Shown piece after piece: positions 1-7,079 of a stretch of 64,000 nucleotides of DNA. Source of the DNA: a virus. The translations under genes were made by a program, and so were the position numbers. The DNA lies in IMG/VR virus record IMGVR_UViG_3300027996_002186, positions 124,001-188,000 of that record. The stretch is one strand, 5' to 3'. Below the pieces are notes generated by a model. It did no database searches. It had not been told where the DNA came from and saw only the letters and a program-made list of their open reading frames with translations. Within the stretch, counting starts at the first letter, position 1. Each line of letters opens with the position of its first letter.

Positions 1-639
1 AGTGAAGTAGATACGTTCAAGTGTAGTCAGGCAATAATGGATACTTTATGGTTATATAAATTTATGTATTTTGAGCATAACTTTATGAATATAGATGCTG
101 TTATATTAATGCCAGATGGTAATTCAATAGAAATGGCACGTGAAAAAAATATGTCTTCTGATAATAATATTAAGATGAAGGTCTCATTTGAGGTACAAAC
201 ATATTATCCAGCTTTTAGAAAAGATAGATATAATGGTGTGGGTTATCCTAGGAATTATGGTGATGGTATGACTGATTTAAATGGTCATACAATAGTAGAT
301 GGGTTTTCGGAGGGATTTGGTACTGATAACCCATCGAATTCTCCTGGACCGTTCGCGCCCGGAGGTGGTACTAATAACGTACCGAATTCTCCTTATGATT
401 ATATTGGTGGTCTAGATCCTAATATTAATACTGGTACTACACCATATGGTGCTACTGGTAATTATACATACATTCAAAATCCTAATGGTTCCGGTGATCC
501 TGATTATTATATCACACCTAAAAGAACTAGATGGTTTAATAATATACTAAGAGCTAGACAAAAATCTAGTATACCAATAAATAACCCAAATTCACAAGAT
601 CCTAATAATGGATCATCAGGAAATCCTTACACTCCGTAA
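1..639 (+). CDS. C-terminal part of an unrecognised virion-like protein (cut by left edge)
   Basis: The frame is open from base 1 and the first ATG is at 37, so this is probably the C-terminal part of a gene that starts outside the window. The first 70 residues look like a folded domain (VSFEVQTYYPAFR near residue 50). The rest is low-complexity Gly/Pro/Asn/Ser sequence with repeated NSP and GG motifs, then a basic stretch (KRTRWFNNILRARQK). The composition suggests a tail or neck structural protein, but I do not recognise the family. It lies upstream of a late-gene-like cluster on the same strand. Confidence 0.6.
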   Translation, partial: SEVDTFKCSQAIMDTLWLYKFMYFEHNFMNIDAVILMPDGNSIEMAREKNMSSDNNIKMKVSFEVQTYYPAFRKDRYNGVGYPRNYGDGMTDLNGHTIVDGFSEGFGTDNPSNSPGPFAPGGGTNNVPNSPYDYIGGLDPNINTGTTPYGATGNYTYIQNPNGSGDPDYYITPKRTRWFNNILRARQKSSIPINNPNSQDPNNGSSGNPYTP

Positions 640-696
640 ATATTTTACGATCTGTTAAAGGAATATATAAAAATGGTAAAAAATGACTTTTTACTA

Positions 697-710
697 TTAA
701 TATATAATAA
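697..710 (+). promoter_or_regulatory. TATATA-type late promoter box
   Basis: TTAATATATAATAA lies 31 bases before the start of the 741 gene. The same A/T box (TTAATATATA or TTTATATATAC) recurs upstream of many genes here and resembles the T4 late -10 box TATAAATA, which gp55 recognises. Confidence 0.4.
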
Positions 711-740
711 TAAGTAGAAAAAAAAATAATATTTTAAAGT

Positions 741-2024
741 ATGAAGAATCTTAAACTCGAGTTGTTTAACTTCAAGAAAAATCTTTCACTTGATCAAGAA
801 GACGTTGCACTTATTGTAGAGGGGCATATGAATGCTTGTAATGAGCATGCCGAGAAAGCAATAATTAATTCTCTTAATGAGAAATTAAGATCTTTCACGT
901 ATGATAGCGCTGTGAAGGGTCTATTGGAGAGTTTAAACGATGATATGTCAAATCACGAACTAATATATGAATTAAAAAGTTTATATAATGTTCTTAATAC
1001 CCAAAACCAAGGAGAGCTTTATAGACAACCAATTAATGTTCTTTTACAAACAATCAATTTAGAATCTGATGAAGATAGAATGTCTAAGGTTTTGAATGAA
1101 TTAGCTATTTATGACTGGGTTCCAGAAATTAAAGTATTTGTTCATAACTTAACAAAGTCTCCGGAGAAAAGAAATAACCTATTGAGTGGTGGTTCTGGTG
1201 AGTCAGTATTCACTATTGTTGAATCTGTTGAAGATGGTCACATCGCTTTAATTAAAGATTCTTGGTTCTTACTTACAGAAAATGTTATTGAAAAAACACT
1301 TTTAGAAAACCATGTTAAAAATGAAGAAGACTTAAAAAGTCTTAGAATGATTGAATCAGCTATGAAATATGCTACTATCAGTGAAGATAGAGTTAATTTC
1401 AGAATATCTGAATATCTAACAATTGGTCTTTCTGTTAGTAAAAAAGGTGGTATCTTTATTAATGAAGATGAATTAAATGAAGAAACTACATTAGAAAGTC
1501 TTTTCTCATCTCCAATTGTTCCTATTGTTAACAAAAACTTTTACCCTATTTTACTTGAGGTATCTCATAATATGGATAAATTTGTTGAATTGGATGTTGT
1601 TAAAAAGATTAATAACTTAATCAACCCTTATTTAGAGTGTTTTGCATTCAATTATAAAAACACTACTTTCTTATATAGATGTGATGAGAGATATGGTAAT
1701 TCATTCTTTAAGTATGAATCAGCTATCGAACTTGTTAATGAAGTAAGAAATGAACTTAATTATGATTTGACATATTTTTATGAAAATAAATTAGATGGTG
1801 AGTTAATCATTAAGAGAAAGCTTGAAGATAAAGAAAGAGAAATCACTCTTAAATTAGAGGATGTCAATTTCAATATTGAAAAGGTTAAAGGTTCTATACA
1901 AATGATTGGTGAATCGGAAGTTTTATCAACAGCTCTTAATAACCTAGAGAAAAGAAAAGTAAATCTTGATGGTGAATTATTGGGTATTAAAGAAGTACAA
2001 TTCAAAGAAGTAACTAAACTTTAA
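741..2024 (+). CDS. Hypothetical 427-residue protein, probable virion component
   Basis: No family recognised. The protein is acidic and largely alpha/beta, without membrane segments or signal peptide. Residues about 360-425 are a charged predicted coiled coil (KRKLEDKEREITLKLEDVNF and following). It has its own late-type box upstream and a strong hairpin terminator immediately downstream, so it may be a single-gene transcription unit. Its position between a structural-looking protein and the gp55 gene fits a virion or assembly role, but that is context only. Confidence 0.6.
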   Translation: MKNLKLELFNFKKNLSLDQEDVALIVEGHMNACNEHAEKAIINSLNEKLRSFTYDSAVKGLLESLNDDMSNHELIYELKSLYNVLNTQNQGELYRQPINVLLQTINLESDEDRMSKVLNELAIYDWVPEIKVFVHNLTKSPEKRNNLLSGGSGESVFTIVESVEDGHIALIKDSWFLLTENVIEKTLLENHVKNEEDLKSLRMIESAMKYATISEDRVNFRISEYLTIGLSVSKKGGIFINEDELNEETTLESLFSSPIVPIVNKNFYPILLEVSHNMDKFVELDVVKKINNLINPYLECFAFNYKNTTFLYRCDERYGNSFFKYESAIELVNEVRNELNYDLTYFYENKLDGELIIKRKLEDKEREITLKLEDVNFNIEKVKGSIQMIGESEVLSTALNNLEKRKVNLDGELLGIKEVQFKEVTKL

Positions 2025-2046
2025 TTATAAAAAATAAATATTAAAA

Positions 2047-2075
2047 AATCCTCAAAGAAATTTGAGGATTTTTTG
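2047..2075 (+). terminator. Rho-independent terminator after the 741 gene
   Basis: AATCCTCAAA, GAAA loop, TTTGAGGATT, followed by a T run: a perfect 10-bp stem with U tract, 22 bases after the stop codon. Confidence 0.85.
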
Positions 2076-2162
2076 TTTATATAAACTTTTCATGATTTAG
2101 TCCTATAACATGAAAGCATGAAAGAACAAATAGAGTTCTATAAAAAAATAAATGCTAATTAA

Positions 2163-2528
2163 ATGTACTTAAATAATAAAGATTTATATGTAGAGATTAT
2201 CGTATCAAAAGCCCAAGGAAGATTAACCAGATCGGCTGAAAAAATGTTAGAACTTCTAGCTAAAAAAACAATCAAAAAAATGAGATACTACTCAAATGAC
2301 GACAAAATGGATTGTTATCAAAGTGGGTTGTTGGATATGTTCCAAAACTGGTTCAACTTCAATGAGGAAAAATCGGTTAATGCCTTCGCATACTTTACAG
2401 AAGTCTTCAAGAGAGGTATTGCCAAGGGTTATAATGAACTTTATAAGAAAAAAGGTGATAACGAACACAAAATAAAATTAATCTCAATAGAGGGTTCTAA
2501 TGATGGTCAAGGTATTCACTCTTTGTAA
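2163..2528 (+). CDS. gp55: Late-transcription sigma factor, T4 gp55-like
   Basis: Phage-encoded sigma-70-family factor that would redirect host RNA polymerase to late promoters. The 121-residue sequence has the gp55 signature: an N-terminal KAQGRLTRSAEKMLELLA segment, a YSNDDKMDCYQSGLLDMFQN block like sigma region 2, and EKSVNAFAYFTEVFKRGIAKG, matching the gp55 motif P-E-K-S-x-N-x-F-A-Y-F-T-x-x. It is shorter than T4 gp55 (about 185 residues). The C-terminal clamp-binding tail is not obvious, and a 27-codon frame follows at once. Its presence agrees with the many TATATA boxes in the window. Family call is confident; the promoter link is inference. Confidence 0.8.
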   Translation: MYLNNKDLYVEIIVSKAQGRLTRSAEKMLELLAKKTIKKMRYYSNDDKMDCYQSGLLDMFQNWFNFNEEKSVNAFAYFTEVFKRGIAKGYNELYKKKGDNEHKIKLISIEGSNDGQGIHSL

Positions 2529-2549
2529 TAAGTCATCAAAGGTATTCAC

Positions 2550-2633
2550 ATGTTTGGTCGGATCTCCGAATTTGAGAGAAACCAAATAAGAAAACAGAAA
2601 ATAAATAAGATACTAAAAAACCCACTCAAATAA
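2550..2633 (+). CDS. Possible 27-residue ORF after gp55
   Basis: ATG at 2550 opens a short basic frame (MFGRISEFERNQIRKQKINK and seven more residues) whose stop falls in the 5' arm of the following terminator. It begins 21 bases after the gp55 stop. It could be a tiny co-transcribed gene or a displaced gp55 tail. Only its length and composition support it. Confidence 0.25.
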   Translation: MFGRISEFERNQIRKQKINKILKNPLK

Positions 2634-2650
2634 ATGAGTGGGTTTTTTTA
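2621..2650. terminator. Bidirectional terminator between gp55 and glutamine synthetase
   Basis: CCCACTCA, AATAAA loop, TGAGTGGG, flanked by A6 on the left and T7 on the right. It can end both the rightward gp55 transcript and the leftward glutamine synthetase transcript. Confidence 0.85.
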
Positions 2651-2667
2651 TTTAATATAAATTATAT

Positions 2668-3750
2668 TTATACTGAAACTGGTACTTCACTAAATATCGT
2701 CTCTAACATTCTTTCAGTAACTTGGTATGGGTCACAATTAGAAGCTGGTCTTCTATCTTCAAAATACCCTTTCTTATCAACAATTGATTGTGCTGGTATT
2801 CTAATACTTGTGTCTCTCGTACTGTAACCGTGTGTAAATTCGTGTATAGTTGAAGTTTCATGTTCTCCTGTCATTCTCTTATCATTCTCTAATCCATATA
2901 CTGCCATGTGCTCTTTGTGAGTTTCTTTTAATTTCATAACAGCTTCATCTATTAAAGATAATCCACCTTCTTCTCTCATTTCCTTTGTTGAGAAGTTAAC
3001 GTGACACCCTGATCCATTCCAATCACCAGTCATTGGCTTTGGGTGTAATGATACAATAACATTGTATTTTTCAGCTACCCTTTCTAATAAGTATCTAGAT
3101 ACCCACATTTGGTCACATCCATTTAGTGGTTTCACTGGTCCAATTTGATATTCCCATTGGCCTAACATAACTTCCGCATTTACTCCTGAGATGTCTAAAT
3201 CAATTTCTATACACATATTCATATGATCTTCAACTATACCTCTACCAACAACACTATCAGATCCTATACCACAATAATAATCTCCTTGTTGTCTTGGTTC
3301 ACCTTTTTCGAATCCTAATGGTAGTGCTCCATTCGTTCCAAATGGATTTCTATCTTTCTTCGTTAAAGTGTATTCTTGTTCCCATCCAAACCAAGGTAAT
3401 TCATCCTTTTCGATTGTTTCGTCTATACCTAGTTCTTCGATTTTTTCTTGTAGTTTGTTTCTGTGATTACTTTCGTGTTGTGTACCATCTGGGTTTAATA
3501 CCTCACAAAAAACTAATTTGTTTTGGTCACCTCTAAATGGGTCCTTAGTTATGAAAACTGGATTTAGTAAACAATCTGTATTCTTCCCCTTTCCCGCTTC
3601 TGCTTGTTTTGTTGAACTTCCATCAAATGACCACATTGAGTAGTCTTCCACTTTTAAGGAATCCTTTGTTTTAATTACTTTTGTTTTACTTCTTAGTTGT
3701 TGTGGATTTGACCCATCCAACCATATATACTCTAATTTAATATTTTGCAT
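2668..3750 (-). CDS. Type II glutamine synthetase
   Basis: ATP-dependent condensation of glutamate and ammonia to glutamine. The 360-residue length and motifs are those of GSII, the eukaryote-like class also found in some bacteria including Bacteroidota: N-terminal EYIWLDG and MWSFDGSST, Mg/Glu site WFGWEQEYTL, GQWEYQIGP, ATP-site region HPKPMTGDWNGSGCHVNFST, glutamate flap region NDKRMTGEHETS, RDTSIRIP, and C-terminal GYFEDRRPASNCDPY. All catalytic blocks look intact, so it is probably active. It is the only leftward gene here, between divergent and convergent neighbours, with an A-rich leader. It is an auxiliary metabolic gene that is rare in phages and could raise glutamine for nucleotide synthesis during infection. 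Confidence 0.93.
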   Translation of the reverse strand: MQNIKLEYIWLDGSNPQQLRSKTKVIKTKDSLKVEDYSMWSFDGSSTKQAEAGKGKNTDCLLNPVFITKDPFRGDQNKLVFCEVLNPDGTQHESNHRNKLQEKIEELGIDETIEKDELPWFGWEQEYTLTKKDRNPFGTNGALPLGFEKGEPRQQGDYYCGIGSDSVVGRGIVEDHMNMCIEIDLDISGVNAEVMLGQWEYQIGPVKPLNGCDQMWVSRYLLERVAEKYNVIVSLHPKPMTGDWNGSGCHVNFSTKEMREEGGLSLIDEAVMKLKETHKEHMAVYGLENDKRMTGEHETSTIHEFTHGYSTRDTSIRIPAQSIVDKKGYFEDRRPASNCDPYQVTERMLETIFSEVPVSV

Positions 3751-3757
3751 AAAAATA

Positions 3758-3799
3758 GTTTTTGTTTTTGTTTTTATTTTTATTTTTACTTTTTTTTTA
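3758..3799. promoter_or_regulatory. Homopolymeric pyrimidine tract in the divergent intergenic region
   Basis: The 96 bases between the divergent glutamine synthetase and the 3847 gene hold repeated TTTTTG and TTTTTA units and a T9 run. Read leftward this is an A-rich untranslated leader, which in Bacteroidota can replace a Shine-Dalgarno sequence. Rightward promoters are likely in TTTAATATAAAA near 3815. The regulatory role is inferred. Confidence 0.35.
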
Positions 3800-3846
3800 A
3801 ACTTTGTTTACTTTTTAATATAAAAAAACATATATAAAATATAATT

Positions 3847-4143
3847 ATGAATAAAGTTATTTTACAAATATGGGAAGAATCAGAGAGGGGTCAAGGATCA
3901 CGGCCTGATGGTTGCTCTTTACACATTGATTTAAATAATCAAAAAAAATATGTAAAGGATTCTTATGAAGATAGAAGTGGTGATGTTCCTGATACCTATG
4001 AAAGAATTGTTGGTGATCCAATAGAGGCTTTTATTGATGATGGTTTATTTGATATTATCAATGAAGATAAAAATGTTAGATTATTTGAAAATGAGTTAAA
4101 TAATCTAATAAAAATGGAAGAAATTATAATAAATCATGATTAA
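3847..4143 (+). CDS. Hypothetical 98-residue acidic protein
   Basis: Not recognised. A small acidic soluble protein with several Trp/Tyr residues in the first half and a Glu/Asn-rich C-terminal helix. Its stop overlaps the start of the downstream membrane-protein gene by a few bases, so the two are probably translationally coupled. Confidence 0.6.
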   Translation: MNKVILQIWEESERGQGSRPDGCSLHIDLNNQKKYVKDSYEDRSGDVPDTYERIVGDPIEAFIDDGLFDIINEDKNVRLFENELNNLIKMEEIIINHD

Positions 4144-4477
4144 TGTATTTTACATATTACCTATTTTATTCATTTTTATGAATGTTTATCATATGCTTAA
4201 GAATAAGCAATTAGATAAGAGATTTAGAGAAAGAGATATAATTGGTATGTCAAGATTGGATATTATATATTATTTTACTAAAATTTCATATTGGATATGG
4301 GTACCAATTGGTTTCTTTACTAATCAACCAGAACTATTCTATGTATTATTTGTTTTGGGATTTTTGAAATTTCCCACTTACCATTTTAATAAAAATATTT
4401 TCAGGATCTATAATGATATATACCCAATTTTTTCTATATCCACACTAATTACAATTTTTTTTCATTGGTTGTTTTGA
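4136..4477 (+). CDS. Small membrane protein, four predicted helices
   Basis: The 113-residue protein has hydrophobic segments at about residues 3-21, 48-62, 67-82 and 95-113, with a basic cytoplasmic-type loop (KNKQLDKRFRERD) after the first. No family recognised. It overlaps the upstream 98-residue gene by 8 bases, and its 3' end overlaps the converging GluRS-like gene by 16 bases. It could act on the host envelope, for example in lysis timing or exclusion, but nothing specific supports that. Confidence 0.6.
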   Translation: MINVFYILPILFIFMNVYHMLKNKQLDKRFRERDIIGMSRLDIIYYFTKISYWIWVPIGFFTNQPELFYVLFVLGFLKFPTYHFNKNIFRIYNDIYPIFSISTLITIFFHWLF

Positions 4478-5310
4478 AATTCGTACCATTTTTCAATATT
4501 AATAGATTCTGATACATCAAAGTTTTTAAAATTCTTAATTCTTGGTAATCTACCTTTCCATTTTTTATTTAAAAATAATAGTTTGTTTTTATCAATTTTA
4601 CAATTTTTATTCGAAATACTACCCTCATTAAAAAGGTTTATCATTTCATCCATACTTAATGTTTTATGTTTTTTGTCAAAATTTGGATCCGGATGCGACC
4701 ATCCAAATTTTACTAACCAATTTAATAAAACTTCTTTACTATATTCTTTGTAATCCTCTGTTGTTCCATTACCAGTTCTTTTCGATAGTTTTTTATTACC
4801 TTCGAATAAAAGACCAGCATGTGTTATTTCTGGAAATTGTTTATCAGACTCAACCTCACAAATTTTATTCCATATTATTCTTTGTTTTATTTCATTAGAA
4901 ATATGATCTACACCTCTTACTATATTTGTTACGTCATAATCATAATCATCTAATATAGAAGAGAAGTTATAGGTTGGGAATCCATTATTTCTAAGTATAA
5001 CCATTTCATAACCACCCATATCTAACACATAACCCTTTTCAGTTTTCGTTCCGATTTTCTCAGCAACTTCTTTATATCTGTCTAATCTTTCTGATTGTCT
5101 AAATGTTATATCACTATCCAAACCAAATTTATTCATTTGATCATAGATATAATCTATCCATTCTGGTTTATTTCTTTCTTGATCGGTGTCATCAATACGT
5201 AGTATGAAAGTACCATTGTTAGCTTTAGCCATTAAATAGTTTAGCAATGCTGTTCTTAAAGTTCCTAAGTGGAATTGTCCTGTTGGTGACGGAGCTACTC
5301 TTGTTATCAT
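4462..5310 (-). CDS. Truncated glutamyl-tRNA synthetase core (GluRS/Glu-Q-RS-like)
   Basis: Class I aminoacyl-tRNA synthetase catalytic domain. The HIGH-type signature APSPTGQFHLGTLRTA is at residues 6-21, LRIDDTDQER at 37-46 and the KMSKS-type loop KKLSKRTG at 173-180. At 282 residues it is far shorter than full GluRS (about 470) and lacks the C-terminal anticodon-binding cage. That is the architecture of Glu-Q-RS, which glutamylates queuosine in tRNA-Asp, but the Cys zinc cluster of many Glu-Q-RS proteins is not evident. It may activate glutamate for a tRNA or another acceptor. A TATATA box lies just upstream. Glutamine synthetase is nearby, so two glutamate-using enzymes sit within 2 kb. 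Confidence 0.85.
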   Translation of the reverse strand: MITRVAPSPTGQFHLGTLRTALLNYLMAKANNGTFILRIDDTDQERNKPEWIDYIYDQMNKFGLDSDITFRQSERLDRYKEVAEKIGTKTEKGYVLDMGGYEMVILRNNGFPTYNFSSILDDYDYDVTNIVRGVDHISNEIKQRIIWNKICEVESDKQFPEITHAGLLFEGNKKLSKRTGNGTTEDYKEYSKEVLLNWLVKFGWSHPDPNFDKKHKTLSMDEMINLFNEGSISNKNCKIDKNKLLFLNKKWKGRLPRIKNFKNFDVSESINIEKWYEFQNNQ

Positions 5311-5330
5311 AATAATATTATTTTTACTTA

Positions 5331-5347
5331 TTAAGTATATATTAAAA
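5331..5347 (-). promoter_or_regulatory. TATATA-type promoter box for the GluRS-like gene
   Basis: On the minus strand this reads TTTTAATATATACTTAA, 21 bases before the GluRS-like start codon. It belongs to the recurrent late-type A/T box. Confidence 0.4.
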
Positions 5348-5365
5348 ATAATATGAGTAAATTTT

Positions 5366-5887
5366 TTAACTAAACATTTTCAAATGATCTTCTGTTATTA
5401 TAATAAATTCATAACCCTTTTTATTACACCAATTTATCATAGTTTCCCATTTATTCTTGTTCTTATATGCCATTTTTAAGTCATACTCGAAGTTTTTCAA
5501 CTTTTTAGTTCCTTTTTCAGGAACACTAAGTTTACCAGCATTAAGAGCGATTACCATATTATATTCCTTTTTAGGTTTTACTTCAACAACTACTTGTTTT
5601 AGTACACCATTTACCCTCATTTCATAATAGAAATCTACATAATACGTATGTTTTTTAACTTTAGCATCTCCATTTTCAAAATGTGTCATTTGGTAAGGTA
5701 TATTTAAACATTCGGCTCCCCACATTGTTACTTGATCATTATTATCTAACCAAAACATTATTTTCTTTTCCCAAGAACTCCTATAATAAAGTCCACGTTC
5801 AGCATTTAACTTTATCACTTTATCTTTATTTTTTGGTATATAATTACCACCATGATATTTAGAATTATTTGGTTTCGAGTTTAACAT
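5366..5887 (-). CDS. gp4: Head-completion nuclease, T4 gp4 (gp50)-like
   Basis: In T4, gp4/gp50 completes the DNA-filled head before tail joining and belongs to the PD-(D/E)XK nuclease-like proteins. Diagnostic features are YRSSWEKKIMFWLDNND (about residues 35-51), the buried MWGAECLNIPY block, the TYYVDFYYEM strand carrying the catalytic Asp, and VVVEVKPKKEY carrying the E-x-K motif. The length of 173 residues fits the family (about 150). It lies back to back with the gp2-like gene, consistent with the T4 cluster 2-4-53. Confidence 0.85.
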   Translation of the reverse strand: MLNSKPNNSKYHGGNYIPKNKDKVIKLNAERGLYYRSSWEKKIMFWLDNNDQVTMWGAECLNIPYQMTHFENGDAKVKKHTYYVDFYYEMRVNGVLKQVVVEVKPKKEYNMVIALNAGKLSVPEKGTKKLKNFEYDLKMAYKNKNKWETMINWCNKKGYEFIIITEDHLKMFS

Positions 5888-5904
5888 TATGATTATAATT
5901 TTTT

Positions 5905-5914
5905 TTATATATAA
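5905..5914 (+). promoter_or_regulatory. TATATA-type promoter box
   Basis: TTATATATAA lies 15 bases before the ATG of the 5930 gene, in the 42-base gap between divergent head genes. Confidence 0.35.
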
Positions 5915-5929
5915 AAGAAAAATGTCTTG

Positions 5930-6643
5930 ATGGGTGAATTAGCAGAAAGAGTTAAAATAAATTTATTGGTTAATGGTAATGGCATTCCGGATAACTTCAA
6001 AAATAATTCTTTATTTTTTTATAATAAATATCAAGAATCTACTAAGGAGGTTCTAGGAGTTTCTGTTACTGATATACAACCTGGAGGGTTTTATTTTATA
6101 CACTATTTAGATACCTCTAGTTGGATGCAATTTTCTCCAGTTTTTGTATCTGATTATAAGAAATTCTCAAATAAAATTATTATATTTGCTATCAACTTTA
6201 ACTTTATACCTATTGAGGTTAGAACATTGTTATTTGATCAGTATGTTAGTGAACAAGACTTTGAGAATGATGCTTTATTAAAAGTTGATTATAAAGGTGT
6301 TTATGATAAATTAAGAGATTTGGGTTTTGAATATGCTATGGTGGAGTATGATGCTTCAAGAGTTAAATTAGTACATAAAATAGAATTAGACCTATTACCA
6401 AGATTTTTATATTCACAACATCCTAAAAATATTTATGACCCTAAGAAGTTAATACAAATATGGGATGCTAAGATAGCTAATAGGGATGAGAGACATAAAG
6501 AAATGATGATGGCTAGTATAGATGAATTCTTTGATATAAATAATGATATATCGGAGAAGTATGGTGTTCTTAGAAACCACGTTTCTAGAATACGAAATAA
6601 TATGAAGAAGTATGGACCGGGAGGTTCTAACACATGGACTTAA
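5930..6643 (+). CDS. Possible gp2-like DNA-end protector / head-tail protein
   Basis: A 237-residue protein counting from ATG 5930; a TTG three bases upstream is in frame but less likely. The segment PGGFYFIHYLDTS, then a run ending NFNFIPIEVRTLLFDQYV, resembles the T4-like gp2 family pattern (short beta region, then N-L-H/F-x-x-P-x-x-x-R). Gp2 protects packaged DNA ends from host nucleases. Its place beside gp4 and upstream of the portal agrees, because T4 genes 2 and 4 are neighbours. Similarity is weak by eye, so treat this as tentative. The C-terminus is basic and Gly/Asn-rich. Confidence 0.45.
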   Translation: MGELAERVKINLLVNGNGIPDNFKNNSLFFYNKYQESTKEVLGVSVTDIQPGGFYFIHYLDTSSWMQFSPVFVSDYKKFSNKIIIFAINFNFIPIEVRTLLFDQYVSEQDFENDALLKVDYKGVYDKLRDLGFEYAMVEYDASRVKLVHKIELDLLPRFLYSQHPKNIYDPKKLIQIWDAKIANRDERHKEMMMASIDEFFDINNDISEKYGVLRNHVSRIRNNMKKYGPGGSNTWT

Positions 6644-6655
6644 AAAATAATAATA

Positions 6656-7006
6656 ATGAGAATTTTCAGAAAAAGTAAAAAAGAACTTAGTGGTGATGTA
6701 AAACCTATGGGTATTAAATATACAATAGAAAGACCAAGTGAGTCTGATATTGCTAACTTACAGAGGCAAAGAGAAAATATGAAAAAGCCAATTACTAATA
6801 AGGTTGATAAGATGATTTTACAGGATATTTCGGATAGATTATATGGTCCTGATTCTGATGATTATATTAAATCGTTGAATAAATTGAATAAATTATTTAA
6901 ACCTAGAGCTGGAAAATCATGTAATGATTTCTTTGATCCAGATATAGTGGAGAATGTCAAGAAAAACCAGAAAAAAATAAATGAAATAATAAAACACGAG
7001 TCTTAG
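6656..7006 (+). CDS. Hypothetical small basic protein upstream of portal
   Basis: A 116-residue Lys/Asn-rich protein, not recognised. Predicted mostly helical, with charged C-terminal KKNQKKINEIIKHES. It starts 12 bases after the gp2-like gene, so they are probably co-transcribed. The stop codon lies in the loop of the terminator that follows. Position next to the portal suggests a prohead or packaging accessory. Confidence 0.6.
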   Translation: MRIFRKSKKELSGDVKPMGIKYTIERPSESDIANLQRQRENMKKPITNKVDKMILQDISDRLYGPDSDDYIKSLNKLNKLFKPRAGKSCNDFFDPDIVENVKKNQKKINEIIKHES

Positions 7007-7019
7007 CTCGTGTTTTTTT
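6991..7019 (+). terminator. Terminator overlapping the 6656 gene stop codon
   Basis: AAACACGAG, loop TCTTAG, CTCGTGTTT plus T run. The TAG stop is in the loop, so translation termination and hairpin formation overlap. Confidence 0.85.
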
Positions 7020-7042
7020 GTTACAGGAGGTAGGTGTTAAAA

Positions 7043-7052
7043 TTAATATATA
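7043..7052 (+). promoter_or_regulatory. TATATA-type late promoter box for the portal gene
   Basis: TTAATATATA, 27 bases before the portal ATG. An AGGAGG at 7025-7030 is too far upstream to act as a ribosome-binding site. Confidence 0.4.
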
Positions 7053-7079
7053 ACTTAAATTTTTAAATTATTTTAATAT

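Noticed and set aside
7025-7030. AGGAGG as the portal ribosome-binding site
   Set aside because: It lies about 50 bases before the ATG; genes here generally lack Shine-Dalgarno motifs.
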